Below are positions 14,700 through 23,352 of a stretch of 64,000 nt of DNA, in pieces. Each line of letters opens with the position of its first letter. The stretch's first letter is position 1. The DNA is from Paludibacterium sp. B53371 (GTDB lineage: Bacteria; Pseudomonadota; Gammaproteobacteria; Burkholderiales; Chromobacteriaceae): NCBI RefSeq assembly GCF_018802765.1, contig NZ_CP069163.1:2242311-2306310 (forward strand), written 5' to 3'. Both the position numbers and the translations under genes were made by a program. Under the pieces are notes generated by a model. The model was not told the origin of the DNA and did not search any database. It saw only the letters and a program-made list of their open reading frames with translations.

Positions 14700-14990
14700 T
14701 CAGAAACAACATTGTGATCCGGCAGCCTCCCTGGCCGCCTTCGCCAACATGGCCAGATCGTCGTCCAGTCCATGATGAATATCCGCCAGCGCCGAACGCA
14801 AAATCACAAAAGCCAGATGCGCCGGCTCACAATCGAACACATCGGCCAGCGCCTTGAGTTCGTGACAAGTTTGCAGATCCATCGGCATCTGCAGCGCGTG
14901 AGGCACCTCGGCAAACAACAGTTTGCGCGCCGTGGCCTCTCCACGGCAGGCTTCGAGCTCGGCCAGCAGGCCGGTTAATGCTTCTCCCAT
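14700..14990 (-). CDS. Hypothetical protein, 96 aa
   Basis: This acidic, helical soluble protein (MGEALTGLLAELEACRGEAT... ending GSQCCF) has a vicinal Cys pair at the C-terminus that could bind metal or form a redox disulfide, though this is inference. The ATG at 14990 was chosen over one 15 bases upstream because GGAGGTGAGCATC precedes it directly; the upstream ATG is inside that ribosome-binding site. The segment LQTCHELKALADVFDCEPAHLA may form a small helical DNA- or peptide-binding unit. No family was recognised. Confidence 0.6.
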   Translation of the reverse strand: MGEALTGLLAELEACRGEATARKLLFAEVPHALQMPMDLQTCHELKALADVFDCEPAHLAFVILRSALADIHHGLDDDLAMLAKAAREAAGSQCCF

Positions 14991-15094
14991 GATGCTCACC
15001 TCCATGTTGCCATTGCCCCCGCTCGAATTCTTTTATAGAAGCATAGCCCGTCTGCGATCGATATTCTGACGGATCGGGGCCGGCTTGATCCGAC

Positions 15095-16125
15095 TCAAAT
15101 GCTTGATTCGAAAGCAGTTAGCACATTGACGGCATTCATGCCGATCGGCTCGACCGCGTAGCCGCCCTCGAGGCAGAACAGCGCCGGAATACCCAGCCGG
15201 CCCAGACGTTCGCCCAGACGCAGGAAATCCTCGCTCTGCAGGGCAAATTTCGAAATCGGGTCACCGACAAAGGCATCCACCCCGAGGGAAATCACCAGCG
15301 CGTCCGGCGCAAAACGGCCGATGCGTCCACAAGCCAGTTCAAGCGCGGCAAACCAGCTGTCCACATCACTGCCCGCCGCCAGCGGATAGTTGACGTTGTA
15401 GTCCAGCCCCTCCCCTTCGCCGCATTCGTCGGCAAAACCGAGGAAGAAGGGATATTCGGTACGCGGATGGCCATGAATCGACAAGAACAGCACATCACTG
15501 CGACGGTAGAAGATGTCCTGCGTACCATTGCCATGGTGATAGTCGACGTCCAGCACCGCGACGCGCCGGGCACCGTTCTGACGCAGATGCTGGGCGGCAA
15601 TGGCCGCATTGTTGAAGAAGCAATACCCGCCACAGTAGTCACGTGCCGCGTGATGGCCCGGCGGACGGGTCAGGGCAAAGGCCGCACGCTGCCCGGCCAG
15701 CAGGGCATCGGCCCCGACAGCGCCACATCGGCCGCCGCACAGATCGCCGGCCAGGTACCGGCGGTGATCGGCGTGCCGCAATCCATCGAGTAGTAACAGA
15801 GCTGACCTTCGACATGCTCCGGTACCGCCTGGCGCATGCGACGGATCTGCCACATCTTGGGCAGCGCATCATAATCCCGCCCGAGCGCCTGCCAGCGATG
15901 CCAGGCGCTCTGCAAAAAGGTGACATAACCGGCATCATGCACGGCGAGTACCGGGTCCAGCCCGTGAGACCGGGGTGGCAAGACCTCACCCAGTGCGGTC
16001 GCACGCACCCGTTCCAGCACCATATCGGCACGGGAAGGCATCTCGAAACAGGGCACCAGCGTACCGGCATACAATTCGGTACGACCATGATGCTGGCGGT
16101 GGATATCGGAATAGAAAGTCTGCAT
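15095..16125 (-). pseudogene. Histone-deacetylase-family amidohydrolase, split by a frameshift
   Basis: The N-terminal part (MQTFYSDIHRQHHGRTELY...) is in one frame down to about 15716. The remainder (FALTRPPGHHAARDYCGGYCFFNNAAIAA; VLDVDYHHGNGTQDIFY; SLGVDAFVGDPISKFAL) is in another. Together they make a complete 343-aa Zn-dependent HDAC/acetylpolyamine amidohydrolase-type enzyme, with His pair HH, and metal ligands in DVDYHHGNG and GVDAFVGD intact. Restoring one C to the CCCC run at 15712-15715 joins the frames as ALSGADALLAGQ. Members deacetylate acetylated polyamines or lysines. The gene is a recent pseudogene or carries a homopolymer sequencing error. Confidence 0.85.
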
Positions 16126-16226
16126 GGGGCAATCCTGACAACAACAGCGAAGCAAACGATGTTCGTGCCGGCAGGAAGGCAGGTCAAGCACAGCGAGGCC
16201 AAACCTTGCGGCGGCGCAAGGGCCGC

Positions 16227-16637
16227 TTATTCGCTCACATCACCGTCACGGTAATACCAGCGGCCATCCACGGCGACAAAGCGGCTGGTTTCGTGCATCC
16301 GCCCCGCCCGGCCACCCAGCTTGTAGCGGGCGACGAATTCGACCACGCCTTCCTGATCGCCGGGCTGCCCGCCCACCGTGCGCAGCACCTCCAGGCTGAT
16401 CCACTTCAGACCAGGATCATCCTCGGACAGGTCCAGCCGGTCCGGGCGCGTATCGGCGTGCCAGCTCGCCAGCAGATAATCGACGGCCTGACGGGTATAG
16501 GCGACATAGCGCGAGCGCATCAGCGCCTCGGCACTCGGTGCAGGGGTTTCGGGATGGTCGACATAGCGGCCGCAGCATTGCGCATAAGGTGCGGACAGGC
16601 CGCAAGGGCACGGGGCATCAACAGTCTTGCGCTTCAT
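16227..16637 (-). CDS. ychJ: YchJ-family SEC-C motif protein
   Basis: The 136-aa product begins MKRKTVDAPCPCGLSAPYAQCC, a SEC-C zinc-binding motif (CxC...CC), followed by the UPF0225/YchJ domain (PSAEALMRSRYVAYTRQAVDYL; VVEFVARYK; HETSRFVAVDGRWYYRDGD), which has a SnoaL/NTF2-like fold. The biochemical role is unknown. Its start overlaps the stop of the upstream lipoprotein gene by four bases (ATGA), indicating translational coupling. Confidence 0.9.
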   Translation of the reverse strand: MKRKTVDAPCPCGLSAPYAQCCGRYVDHPETPAPSAEALMRSRYVAYTRQAVDYLLASWHADTRPDRLDLSEDDPGLKWISLEVLRTVGGQPGDQEGVVEFVARYKLGGRAGRMHETSRFVAVDGRWYYRDGDVSE

Positions 16638-17110
16638 GGCCGGGAAGCATCCAGCAGGGGAAGATTGAACAATTGCATGAGGAAATTGGTAAAGGCCGGG
16701 TCGACCGGGCGATTGCGCATCCCCGGCCACAGGCGTTGCCAGTCGCGCAGCTTCATTTCCATGCGCGAATGAGACTCTTCGGCCGTCATGCGGCCACTGT
16801 CGCGCTGCGCCGCCAGATAACGATAGGTCGCGAAGGTGGAGTCGTCGATACGGTTGGACCCGGCGACGCGCACGCGGAAGGTATTGAGCTCGTCGGCCGC
16901 TTCCAGCCGGGTCAGGTGCCCCTGCTCGACTTCGCCGGCCAGACGATTGGCCTCACGGAAAATCAGCGGCGTCCGTGATGGCGGCTGCAATGCACTGCCA
17001 CGCACGGTCGCAGAACGGCCACCGGACTGTACCGGTGCAGCGGACTGCTTGAGGCTGCCGCAGGCAGACAACAGCAGCGAAAACAGCAACAGGGTCGTCA
17101 GCGCTCTCAT
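16634..17110 (-). CDS. Predicted lipoprotein
   Basis: The 158-aa product starts MRALTTLLLFSLLLSACGS, a signal peptide with lipobox LSAC (Cys17). The mature domain is basic and helical (IFREANRLAGEVEQGHLTRLEAADELNTFRV...) without a recognised fold. The ATG at 17110 was chosen because the lipoprotein signal begins there; the longer frame adds ten residues of no signal character. It is coupled to ychJ. Outer-membrane location is likely since the residue after Cys is Gly rather than Asp. Function unknown. Confidence 0.75.
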   Translation of the reverse strand: MRALTTLLLFSLLLSACGSLKQSAAPVQSGGRSATVRGSALQPPSRTPLIFREANRLAGEVEQGHLTRLEAADELNTFRVRVAGSNRIDDSTFATYRYLAAQRDSGRMTAEESHSRMEMKLRDWQRLWPGMRNRPVDPAFTNFLMQLFNLPLLDASRP

Positions 17111-17222
17111 GCCCGGAGTGTAATACAATATCATCAGCAAAAGGGAACCATTGCGACCGCACTGGTGAAAGCCGCGTCACGGCTGGCTTTGCCGCCCATC
17201 ACAACAGCCGGGTTACTCATCC

Positions 17223-18044
17223 ATGACCACTAGCGACATGCCCGGCGCCCCCTGGCGCCAGAAGCTCTACACGCTGTTTTTCGAACCGGACAGCTGGCGT
17301 GGCCGGCTGTTCGATCAAGTCCTGATCATCGCCATTCTGCTGTCGGCGCTGACCGTGACGCTGGAAAGTGTTCAAAGCATCCGCCGACAATACGCCGGCC
17401 TGCTGCACGGTCTGGACTGGGGGCTGACCATCCTGTTCACCATCGAGTACCTGCTGCGTCTGCTGTGTGCCCCGCGCCCGGCCCGCTATGCCCGCAGTTT
17501 TTTCGGCATCGTCGATCTGCTGGCGATCCTGCCGCAGTACATCGCCCTGTTCGTACCGGAAAGCCGCTTCCTGTCTTCGGTGCGCATCCTGCGCCTGTTG
17601 CGCATGTTCCGGGTCTTCAAGCTCACGCGCTACCTGGGTGTGGCACAGCAGTTGCGCGACGCCCTGCAGGCCAGCCGGCGCAAGATCACGGTGTTTCTGG
17701 TCGTGGTGATGATGATGGTGATGGTGCTGGGCTCGCTGATGTATGTCATCGAGGGGGAAGAGAACGGCTTTACCAGTATTCCGGTGAGCATTTACTGGGC
17801 CATCGTTACCCTGACCACGGTCGGATTCGGCGACATCACCCCCAAGACACCGCTCGGCCAGTCACTGGCCAGTCTGGTGATGATTCTCGGCTACGGCATT
17901 ATTGCGGTGCCCACCGGCATTGTCAGTGTGGAAATCGGCAAGGCCCGCCCGTCGGCATTACGCTGCCCGGACTGCGGGCTGGACAGGCACGACCAGGACG
18001 CCCGCCACTGCAAGCGCTGCGGCCACAAACTGGCCCCGCAGTAA
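17223..18044 (+). CDS. Voltage-gated-type potassium channel with C-terminal zinc ribbon
   Basis: The 273-aa ion channel has six membrane segments. S4 is RILRLLRMFRVFKLTRY with regularly spaced Arg, the pore loop carries the K+ filter TTVGFGD, and S6 (about 218-238) follows. The short cytoplasmic tail is unusual: CPDCGLDRHDQDARHCKRCGHKL is a four-Cys zinc ribbon (CxxC...CxxC). Prokaryotic Kv channels of this class respond to membrane voltage; the tail could be a metal- or redox-sensing gate, but this is inference. It is divergent from the lipoprotein-ychJ pair. Confidence 0.92.
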   Translation: MTTSDMPGAPWRQKLYTLFFEPDSWRGRLFDQVLIIAILLSALTVTLESVQSIRRQYAGLLHGLDWGLTILFTIEYLLRLLCAPRPARYARSFFGIVDLLAILPQYIALFVPESRFLSSVRILRLLRMFRVFKLTRYLGVAQQLRDALQASRRKITVFLVVVMMMVMVLGSLMYVIEGEENGFTSIPVSIYWAIVTLTTVGFGDITPKTPLGQSLASLVMILGYGIIAVPTGIVSVEIGKARPSALRCPDCGLDRHDQDARHCKRCGHKLAPQ

Positions 18045-18047
18045 AGC

Positions 18048-19169
18048 TCAGCGGGATGGCGCATGGCGGGCGCTTGCCAGCACAAGGCGTGCCAGCTGCT
18101 CACTGGTTTCACTGATCAGCGTCGCCGCATTGGCCTTGGCATAGGCGATGGTCATCGGCCCGCGACAGAGAGAAAACAAACCATCAAAGGCCTGTGACAA
18201 GGCAGGATGTGACTCGATACCTCCGGAGATCAGACAGACAGGGATACCCGCCAGACGGGCGCGACGCGCCACTTCGAGAGGCGCCTTGCCATTCAGGGTC
18301 TGGGCATCGGTTCTGCCCTCCCCCGTCACGACCCAGTCTGCCCCGGCCAGCGCGGCATCCAGCCGGCAACGTTCGGCGACCGCCTGCGCGCCACGGCACA
18401 GCGTCCCGCCAAGCCACTGCAGGGCAAAGCCAAGACCACCGGCCGCTCCGCTTCCCGGCCTTTCTGCCAGGGAGCCCCCCGCCAGAGAGGCCAGCTGCCC
18501 CAGCAGCGCCTCAAGGCGCTCACCGTCTTCAGCCCCCGCGCCCTTCTGGCGTCCAAAAACCCGTGTAGCCCCCTGCTCGCCCAGCAAGGGATTGTCGACA
18601 TCACTCCAGACCTCCAGCGGCACCTGCGCCAATCGCGCATCCAGTCCGGAGAGATCGACGGCCGCCACCGCCTGCAAGCCCTGCGGCGTAGCGTCCAGCG
18701 CCTGCCCGTGATCATCGAGCCAGACCGCCCCCAGCGCCGCCAGACAGCCCGCCCCGCCATCATTGGTGCCGGAGCCTCCCAACGTCAAAATCAGTCGCCG
18801 GCACCCGGCATCCAGACAACCGCGGATCAACTGACCGACACCACGACTGCTGCGATACATCAGGGGCGTGCCCGCGGCCAGCGTCAGCCCGATGATGCGA
18901 GCCACCTCAATCACGGCGGTGCCATCCGGCAACAACAGGCAATCGGTCTGCCGCTGGCGCCCGGTGAGATCTTCTGCCGGCAGACGCAACCAGCGCCCGC
19001 CCAGCGTATGTTGCAATACCGACAGCGTCCCCTCTCCGCCATCGGCCATGGGCTGCAAGGTGCATTGTGCGCCGGGATCTGCACGCAGAATGCCGGCCGC
19101 CATCGCCCTGGCCACCTGTTGCGCGGACAGGCAGCCTTTATAGGCATCCGGAGCGAGTAACCAATGCAT
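18048..19169 (-). CDS. Glycerate kinase
   Basis: This 373-aa type-2 glycerate kinase of the GarK/GlxK family phosphorylates glycerate to 2-phosphoglycerate. It starts MHWLLAPDAYKGCLSAQQVA and contains PMADGGEGTL, LILTLGGSGTNDGGAG, GAAGGLGFAL and VVTGEGRTDAQTLNGKAP, the signature stretches of the family. The ATG at 19169 is preceded by GAGGTGCC. The longer open frame upstream has no signal. It ends 4 bp from the convergent K+ channel gene. No glyoxylate or glucarate genes are adjacent. Confidence 0.92.
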   Translation of the reverse strand: MHWLLAPDAYKGCLSAQQVARAMAAGILRADPGAQCTLQPMADGGEGTLSVLQHTLGGRWLRLPAEDLTGRQRQTDCLLLPDGTAVIEVARIIGLTLAAGTPLMYRSSRGVGQLIRGCLDAGCRRLILTLGGSGTNDGGAGCLAALGAVWLDDHGQALDATPQGLQAVAAVDLSGLDARLAQVPLEVWSDVDNPLLGEQGATRVFGRQKGAGAEDGERLEALLGQLASLAGGSLAERPGSGAAGGLGFALQWLGGTLCRGAQAVAERCRLDAALAGADWVVTGEGRTDAQTLNGKAPLEVARRARLAGIPVCLISGGIESHPALSQAFDGLFSLCRGPMTIAYAKANAATLISETSEQLARLVLASARHAPSR

Positions 19170-19234
19170 GAGGCACCTCGTCAAAGACGGCCTGACTGCC
19201 ACGGCAGCAGACCCGGGACCCACCGGCAGACAAC

Positions 19235-19264
19235 AAAAAAGCCACCGCAATGAGGGGCGGTGGC
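19235..19264 (-). terminator. Terminator after the ProQ-domain gene
   Basis: GCCACCGC and GCGGTGGC form an 8-bp stem (19241-19248, 19257-19264). On the minus strand it is followed by T6. Confidence 0.87.
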
Positions 19265-19280
19265 TTTCCGTACGGCGGGC

Positions 19281-19685
19281 TTACTCGCCGCTGGCCGGCG
19301 GCACAGCGTCTGCCGCAGGTTCCGGCACCGGCGCGGCCGGCTTGGGCAGGGACTGCAGCTCGGCGGCCTTCTTTTCTTCCGGCTTGACCTCGCCGGACGG
19401 CTTGCCTGCCAGGTCAAAGCGCTTGCCGCCACGGGCCACCGACTTGATGTAGCGCGGCTTGCGGCAATGGTTGGCGACCACCCGAGCAATCAGTACCGGA
19501 TCAAACTGTGGCAGGGCTGCAATCAGGCTCTCGTGAATACCCAGCGCCAGAGGGCGGAACTGGCGAAACACTTCAAACTTGTTGTAGACATGCTCCGCGA
19601 TCATCTCGGTCTGCTTTTTCTTGCTCAGACTCTGTACAGCGGATTTGAGAGCGGCGCCCAGTGCCGTTTCAGTATTTGGCTTCAT
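19281..19685 (-). CDS. ProQ/FinO-domain RNA-binding protein
   Basis: The 134-aa product has a FinO-like domain at about 30-100 (FRPLALGIHESLIAAL; VVANHCRKPRYIKSVARGGKRFDLAGKPSGEV), matching the small ProQ-type RNA chaperones of Neisseriales. These bind structured sRNAs and mRNA 3' ends. The C-terminal tail (PEEKKAAELQSLPKPAAPVP...) is disordered and Ala/Pro-rich. The ATG at 19685 was preferred over a TTG three codons upstream. It is monocistronic with its own terminator. Confidence 0.88.
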   Translation of the reverse strand: MKPNTETALGAALKSAVQSLSKKKQTEMIAEHVYNKFEVFRQFRPLALGIHESLIAALPQFDPVLIARVVANHCRKPRYIKSVARGGKRFDLAGKPSGEVKPEEKKAAELQSLPKPAAPVPEPAADAVPPASGE

Positions 19686-20150
19686 GAACTTCAATCTAGT
19701 CGGTTAGTGCTTCGGGCAGCATGGCCACCCGTCTGCGGTCTGAACTGTGCATCGATACAAACCGTTGCCACATGGTCGCCATCAGCAGCAATGGCAAAGC
19801 GCGTATCTTATGTCAAAACCCGGGAAAAAGCGAAGACGCCCGGTGTTTTTTCGGCCAGCCGAGGCAAAAATGTGCCAGTCAGCCAATCGGCACGCGCGCC
19901 GGCCCCCTTCTGCGCGGTATACGCCTGGCGGCGAGGCGTGCTCACGGAGAGATGTCTGCCCATCGGTGTTGCCTAAGTGCAATTCACTGCCCTTTAAAGA
20001 TCAAGCCAGCCAAATCAACTGCTTCACGCAACAAACCCAGCTAATGGGACCACTATTAGTTTCATGCATAGCAATTAAACCCAGGTTAACTCCCCGCCTA
20101 ATATTCGATTTTGCGACAATATTTTATGTTTAAATGCTTAAATTTGCTGC
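19686..20150. other. Gene-free stretch upstream of the zinc-transport region
   Basis: I see no credible gene here. Frames of 60-240 codons cross it but lack ribosome-binding sites and family resemblance. The right part (20040-20150) is AT-rich, as expected for promoters serving the candidate RNA at 20150-20283. Confidence 0.4.
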
Positions 20151-20283
20151 TTCCCCAGCAATTCGGGCAAGATCAGGCTGTCTTTCGCCAACACGAGAGG
20201 CTGCTCCGTACAGATGGGTTCGGGAGCAGATTTGAGCTGGAGAACTAACGTCTTGTGAGCCGCCTGCGCGGCTCATTTTTTTT
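20150..20283 (+). ncRNA. Candidate small RNA with intrinsic terminator
   Basis: A textbook terminator (TGAGCCGC at 20256-20263, GCGGCTCA at 20268-20275, then T8) lies with no plus-strand gene before it. Upstream is a hairpin CTGCTCC/GGAGCAG (20201-20207, 20223-20229). The layout suggests a roughly 130-nt RNA between proQ and znuA. The start is uncertain because I could not place a clear -10/-35 pair. No known family (6S, NrrF, tmRNA) was recognised. Confidence 0.4.
20256..20283 (+). terminator. Orphan intrinsic terminator before the zinc operon
   Basis: An 8-bp perfect stem with a CTGC loop is followed by eight T. It insulates the zinc-transport operon from upstream transcription. Confidence 0.9.
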
Positions 20284-20314
20284 GTCCCTGCGCCGCACGC
20301 ATTGACGAATGAGT

Positions 20315-20353
20315 ATGTTATACCGTAACATTTGCTATCCGTTATAACATAAC
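20315..20353. promoter_or_regulatory. Zur-box-like operators upstream of znuA
   Basis: ATGTTATACCGTAACAT (20315-20331) is a near-perfect palindrome resembling the proteobacterial Zur consensus core GTTATA-n-TATAAC. A second, GTTATAACATAAC (20341-20353), follows 9 bases later and reaches to 12 bases before the znuA ATG. Binding by Zur would block transcription when zinc is plentiful. No zur gene is in the window. Confidence 0.72.
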
Positions 20354-20365
20354 ACTGGAACCGTG

Positions 20366-21232
20366 ATGACGCTGCTGCGCAAACTCCTCGGGCTAAGTGC
20401 CCTGCTGCTGGCCGCCTCGACCAGCATCGCCGCCAACCAGACCATCCAGGTGGTGGCCGCGGAAAACTTCTATGGCGACCTGGCCCAGCAACTCGGCGGG
20501 ACGCATGTCCAGGTCAGCAGCATCATGAGTAACCCGGAACAGGACCCCCATCTGTTCGAAGCCAGCCCGTCGACCGCGCGCGCCCTCAGCCAGGCCAGGC
20601 TGGTCATTTACAATGGCGTCGATTACGACCCGTGGATGAACAAACTGCTGGCAGCCGGCAAAAATGCACAGCGCAAAGTCGTTGTGGCAGGCAGCCTGCT
20701 GGGCAAGAAATCCGGCGACAACCCGCACCTCTGGTATGATCCTGCCACCATGCCGGCACTGGCCCGCACGATCAGCACCCAGCTGCAGCAGCTGGACCCG
20801 GCTCATGCGGCCGACTACAAGCAGCATCTGGCGCAGGTCCTGACCAGCCTGAAGCAGATTGACCAGCGCATCGCTGCCATGAAGACTCGCCATGCCGGCA
20901 AGGCCGTCACCGCCACCGAACCGGTGTTCAGCTATATGGCTGGCGCGCTGGGCCTGATCATGCGCAACGAACGCTTCCAGCTGGCCGTCATGAATGGAAC
21001 CGAACCACGGGCAGGAGATATCGCCGCTTTCGAGCGAGACCTGAAAACCCGACAGGTCCGCGTACTGCTTTACAATAACCAGGCCAGCGACGCCTCCGCC
21101 AAGCGCATGCAGCAACTCGCACTGAAGGCCGGCGTGCCGGTGGTCGGCATCAGCGAAACCATGCCTGCCGGCAAACACTATCAGGACTGGATCCTGTCCG
21201 AACTGGATACGCTGGACAAGGCACTGAAATAA
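20366..21232 (+). CDS. znuA: Zinc ABC transporter, periplasmic binding protein
   Basis: The 288-aa product has a signal peptide (MTLLRKLLGLSALLLAAS..., cleavage near SIAA) and the cluster A-I binding-protein fold. The metal-ligand contexts are EQDPHLFEASPS, GDNPHLWYDPATM and the C-terminal PVVGISETMPAGKHYQDW. The His-rich loop of classical ZnuA is absent, as in several zinc/manganese binders. Zinc is favoured because of the upstream Zur-like palindromes. It is the first gene of a three-gene operon; a GTG lies directly before the chosen ATG. Confidence 0.88.
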   Translation: MTLLRKLLGLSALLLAASTSIAANQTIQVVAAENFYGDLAQQLGGTHVQVSSIMSNPEQDPHLFEASPSTARALSQARLVIYNGVDYDPWMNKLLAAGKNAQRKVVVAGSLLGKKSGDNPHLWYDPATMPALARTISTQLQQLDPAHAADYKQHLAQVLTSLKQIDQRIAAMKTRHAGKAVTATEPVFSYMAGALGLIMRNERFQLAVMNGTEPRAGDIAAFERDLKTRQVRVLLYNNQASDASAKRMQQLALKAGVPVVGISETMPAGKHYQDWILSELDTLDKALK

Positions 21233-21237
21233 TCCGC

Positions 21238-22032
21238 ATGAACGTACTGCAACTTGACCGGGTCACGGTGTCTTTCCGTGACCGTCGCATCCTGGACGAT
21301 GTCAGTCTGAGCATCGGCCAGGATCAATTCATTGGTGTGCTCGGCCCCAACGGTGCCGGCAAGACCACCCTGATGCGCACCATCCTCGGCCTGATCACAC
21401 CAGAGTCCGGCCGCATTGCCGTCCTGGGTAGCCAGGGCCTGCGCGGCAACCCCGACATCGGCTACATGCCGCAGGTACGCAGCCAGAACGCCAGTCTGCG
21501 CCTGAGCGGCCGGGACTTCGTTGCCATTGCCCTCAACGGCCATCGCTGGGGCTGGCCGCGACTGGATCGCCAGCAGTGGCGCGAGGTTGATCGGGTGCTG
21601 ACCCTGGTGGACGCACGCGAGCTGGCCCGCCGACCGCTGATGGAGCTCTCCGGCGGCCAGCGCCAGCGTCTGCTGCTGGCCCAGGCCCTGATCGGCAACC
21701 CGCGCCTGCTGCTGCTGGACGAGCCGCTGGTCAGCCTTGACCCGCGCCACCAGCATGGGGTGATCGAGCTGGTACGCCAGGTTCGTGCCGAGCTGGGGAT
21801 CACGGTCCTGTTCAGTGCGCACGAGCTCAACCCGTTGCTGCCGGTCATCGATCAGGTGCTGTACCTCGGCCATGGCAAGGTGGCACTCGGCACGGTCGAT
21901 CAGGTCATCCAGCCGGCGGTATTGTCGCGACTGTATGGTGCCCCCATCGATGTCGTGCGCCACAACGGCCGCATTTTCGTCATGTCCGGCGAAGTGGACG
22001 TGGAAAAAGAGGATCACTGTCACGATGCTTGA
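21238..22032 (+). CDS. znuC: Zinc ABC transporter, ATP-binding protein
   Basis: The 264-aa ATPase has Walker A GPNGAGKTT (about 35-43), the Q-loop in IGYMPQVRSQN, signature LSGGQRQRL, Walker B LLLLDEPLVSLD and the H-loop in LFSAHELN. It energises metal import with the permease encoded next; it starts 5 bases after znuA and overlaps the permease gene by 8 bases. The substrate is assigned from operon context. Confidence 0.92.
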   Translation: MNVLQLDRVTVSFRDRRILDDVSLSIGQDQFIGVLGPNGAGKTTLMRTILGLITPESGRIAVLGSQGLRGNPDIGYMPQVRSQNASLRLSGRDFVAIALNGHRWGWPRLDRQQWREVDRVLTLVDARELARRPLMELSGGQRQRLLLAQALIGNPRLLLLDEPLVSLDPRHQHGVIELVRQVRAELGITVLFSAHELNPLLPVIDQVLYLGHGKVALGTVDQVIQPAVLSRLYGAPIDVVRHNGRIFVMSGEVDVEKEDHCHDA

Positions 22033-22816
22033 CTACGATTTCATGCAAAACGCCCTGATGGCGGGCGGAATTGTCGCCCTGCTGGCGGGCATCGTCGGCT
22101 ATTTTCTGGTGCTGCGCGGGCAGACCTTCGCCGGTCATGCCCTGTCGCACGTCGGCTTTGCCGGTGCCACCGGCGCCGCCCTGATTGGACTGTCGCCGAT
22201 GGGCGGCCTGGTTGCCGTCACCCTGGCCGGCGGCATGGCCATGGGCTATATGGGTGACCGCCTGCAGGGCAGCGACATCGCCATCGGCTCGGTACTGTCA
22301 CTGTCCCTCGGCCTGGGCATGCTGTTCCTGCATTTCTATACCAGCTACGCCACCCAGGCGACGGCCCTGCTGTTCGGCAACGTCCTCGGCGTCAGCAGCG
22401 ACACGCTCTGGTGGCTGGCCTTGCTGGCCGTGATCAGCCTGGTCTTGCTGGCCGTGCTGGCCAGACCCCTGCTGTTTGCCAGCCTGCAGCCCGAGCTGGC
22501 GGAAGCCAAGGGTGTTTCCCTGCGCCTGGTGTCGATGCTGTTTCTCGGCATCGTGGCGCTGGCCACCGCCGAATCGGTACAGATCGTTGGTGTGCTGCTG
22601 GTCTTTACCCTGATGGTCGGCCCCGGCGCCACCGCCCAGAAGCTCACCAGCCGCCTGGGCGCCGGCATCCTGCTATCCGGTCTGATCGCCCTGGGCGAAA
22701 CCTGGCTGGGGATTACCCTGGCCTACTTCACCGACTGGCCGACCAGTTTCTGGATCACCCTGCTCAGCGCACTGGCCTACCTGCTGGCGTCCCTTCAGGC
22801 TTCACGCAACACATAG
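22025..22816 (+). CDS. znuB: Zinc ABC transporter, permease
   Basis: This 263-aa membrane protein of the ABC-3 family has about eight hydrophobic helices. Conserved stretches are GQTFAGHALSHVGFAGATGAALIG and ALATAESVQIVGVLLVFTLMVGPGATA. It begins inside the end of the ATPase gene. Its 3' end overlaps the convergent osmC-like gene by 22 bp, so the last six residues are encoded opposite that gene's C-terminus. Confidence 0.92.
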   Translation: MLDYDFMQNALMAGGIVALLAGIVGYFLVLRGQTFAGHALSHVGFAGATGAALIGLSPMGGLVAVTLAGGMAMGYMGDRLQGSDIAIGSVLSLSLGLGMLFLHFYTSYATQATALLFGNVLGVSSDTLWWLALLAVISLVLLAVLARPLLFASLQPELAEAKGVSLRLVSMLFLGIVALATAESVQIVGVLLVFTLMVGPGATAQKLTSRLGAGILLSGLIALGETWLGITLAYFTDWPTSFWITLLSALAYLLASLQASRNT

Positions 22817-23211
22817 TCGTGCGTGATCTCGGCGGTCTTGCCCAGCATGATCGATGCCGAGCAGTACTTTTCCGCTGACAAAGACAGGGCGCGCTCCACC
22901 ACCTCGGGTTTGAGATCGCGCCCGGTCAGTTCGAAATGAAAATGAATGCGGGTAAAGACCTTCGGATCCGTGTCGGCCCGCTCCGCCTCGATCGCCACCT
23001 GGCAGTCCCGCACATCCTGACGCGCTTTTTTCAAAATCGTCATCACGTCATAGCTGGTACAGCCGGCCGTGCCCAGCAGTAACAGCTCCATCGGACGCGG
23101 ACCGAGATTCCGCCCGCCGCCCTCCGGTGCGCCATCCATCACCACCGCATGACCACTGCCTGACTCACCGAGAAAGCACACCCCGTCCACCCATTTCAAT
23201 GCTGCCTTCAT
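22795..23211 (-). CDS. OsmC/Ohr-family protein
   Basis: The 138-aa product has the OsmC fold with both redox Cys contexts: [18 protein letters not shown] and [11 protein letters not shown]. These proteins reduce organic peroxides with thiols. The sequence is nearest the YhfA-type OsmC subgroup rather than Ohr. The gene overlaps the end of znuB and is divergent from tsaD. Confidence 0.9.
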   Translation of the reverse strand: MKAALKWVDGVCFLGESGSGHAVVMDGAPEGGGRNLGPRPMELLLLGTAGCTSYDVMTILKKARQDVRDCQVAIEAERADTDPKVFTRIHFHFELTGRDLKPEVVERALSLSAEKYCSASIMLGKTAEITHDYVLREA

Positions 23212-23352
23212 GCTTTTGACCCTCTGAAATTCATGTGCAATGGCACGAAAGTATCACTATCGATTTGGGCGTTCAAAGATTCACCAGTAGAATGGAAAGC
23301 TTTCTTTGTTATAAAGAGCCTGTCAGCCCTTTTTTCAGGCGTCTGGAGCATC

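Noticed and set aside
14523..14717. 64-codon plus-strand frame over the hairpins
   Set aside because: It runs through two stem-loops and a terminator, has no ribosome-binding site and no family resemblance; treated as candidate RNA instead.
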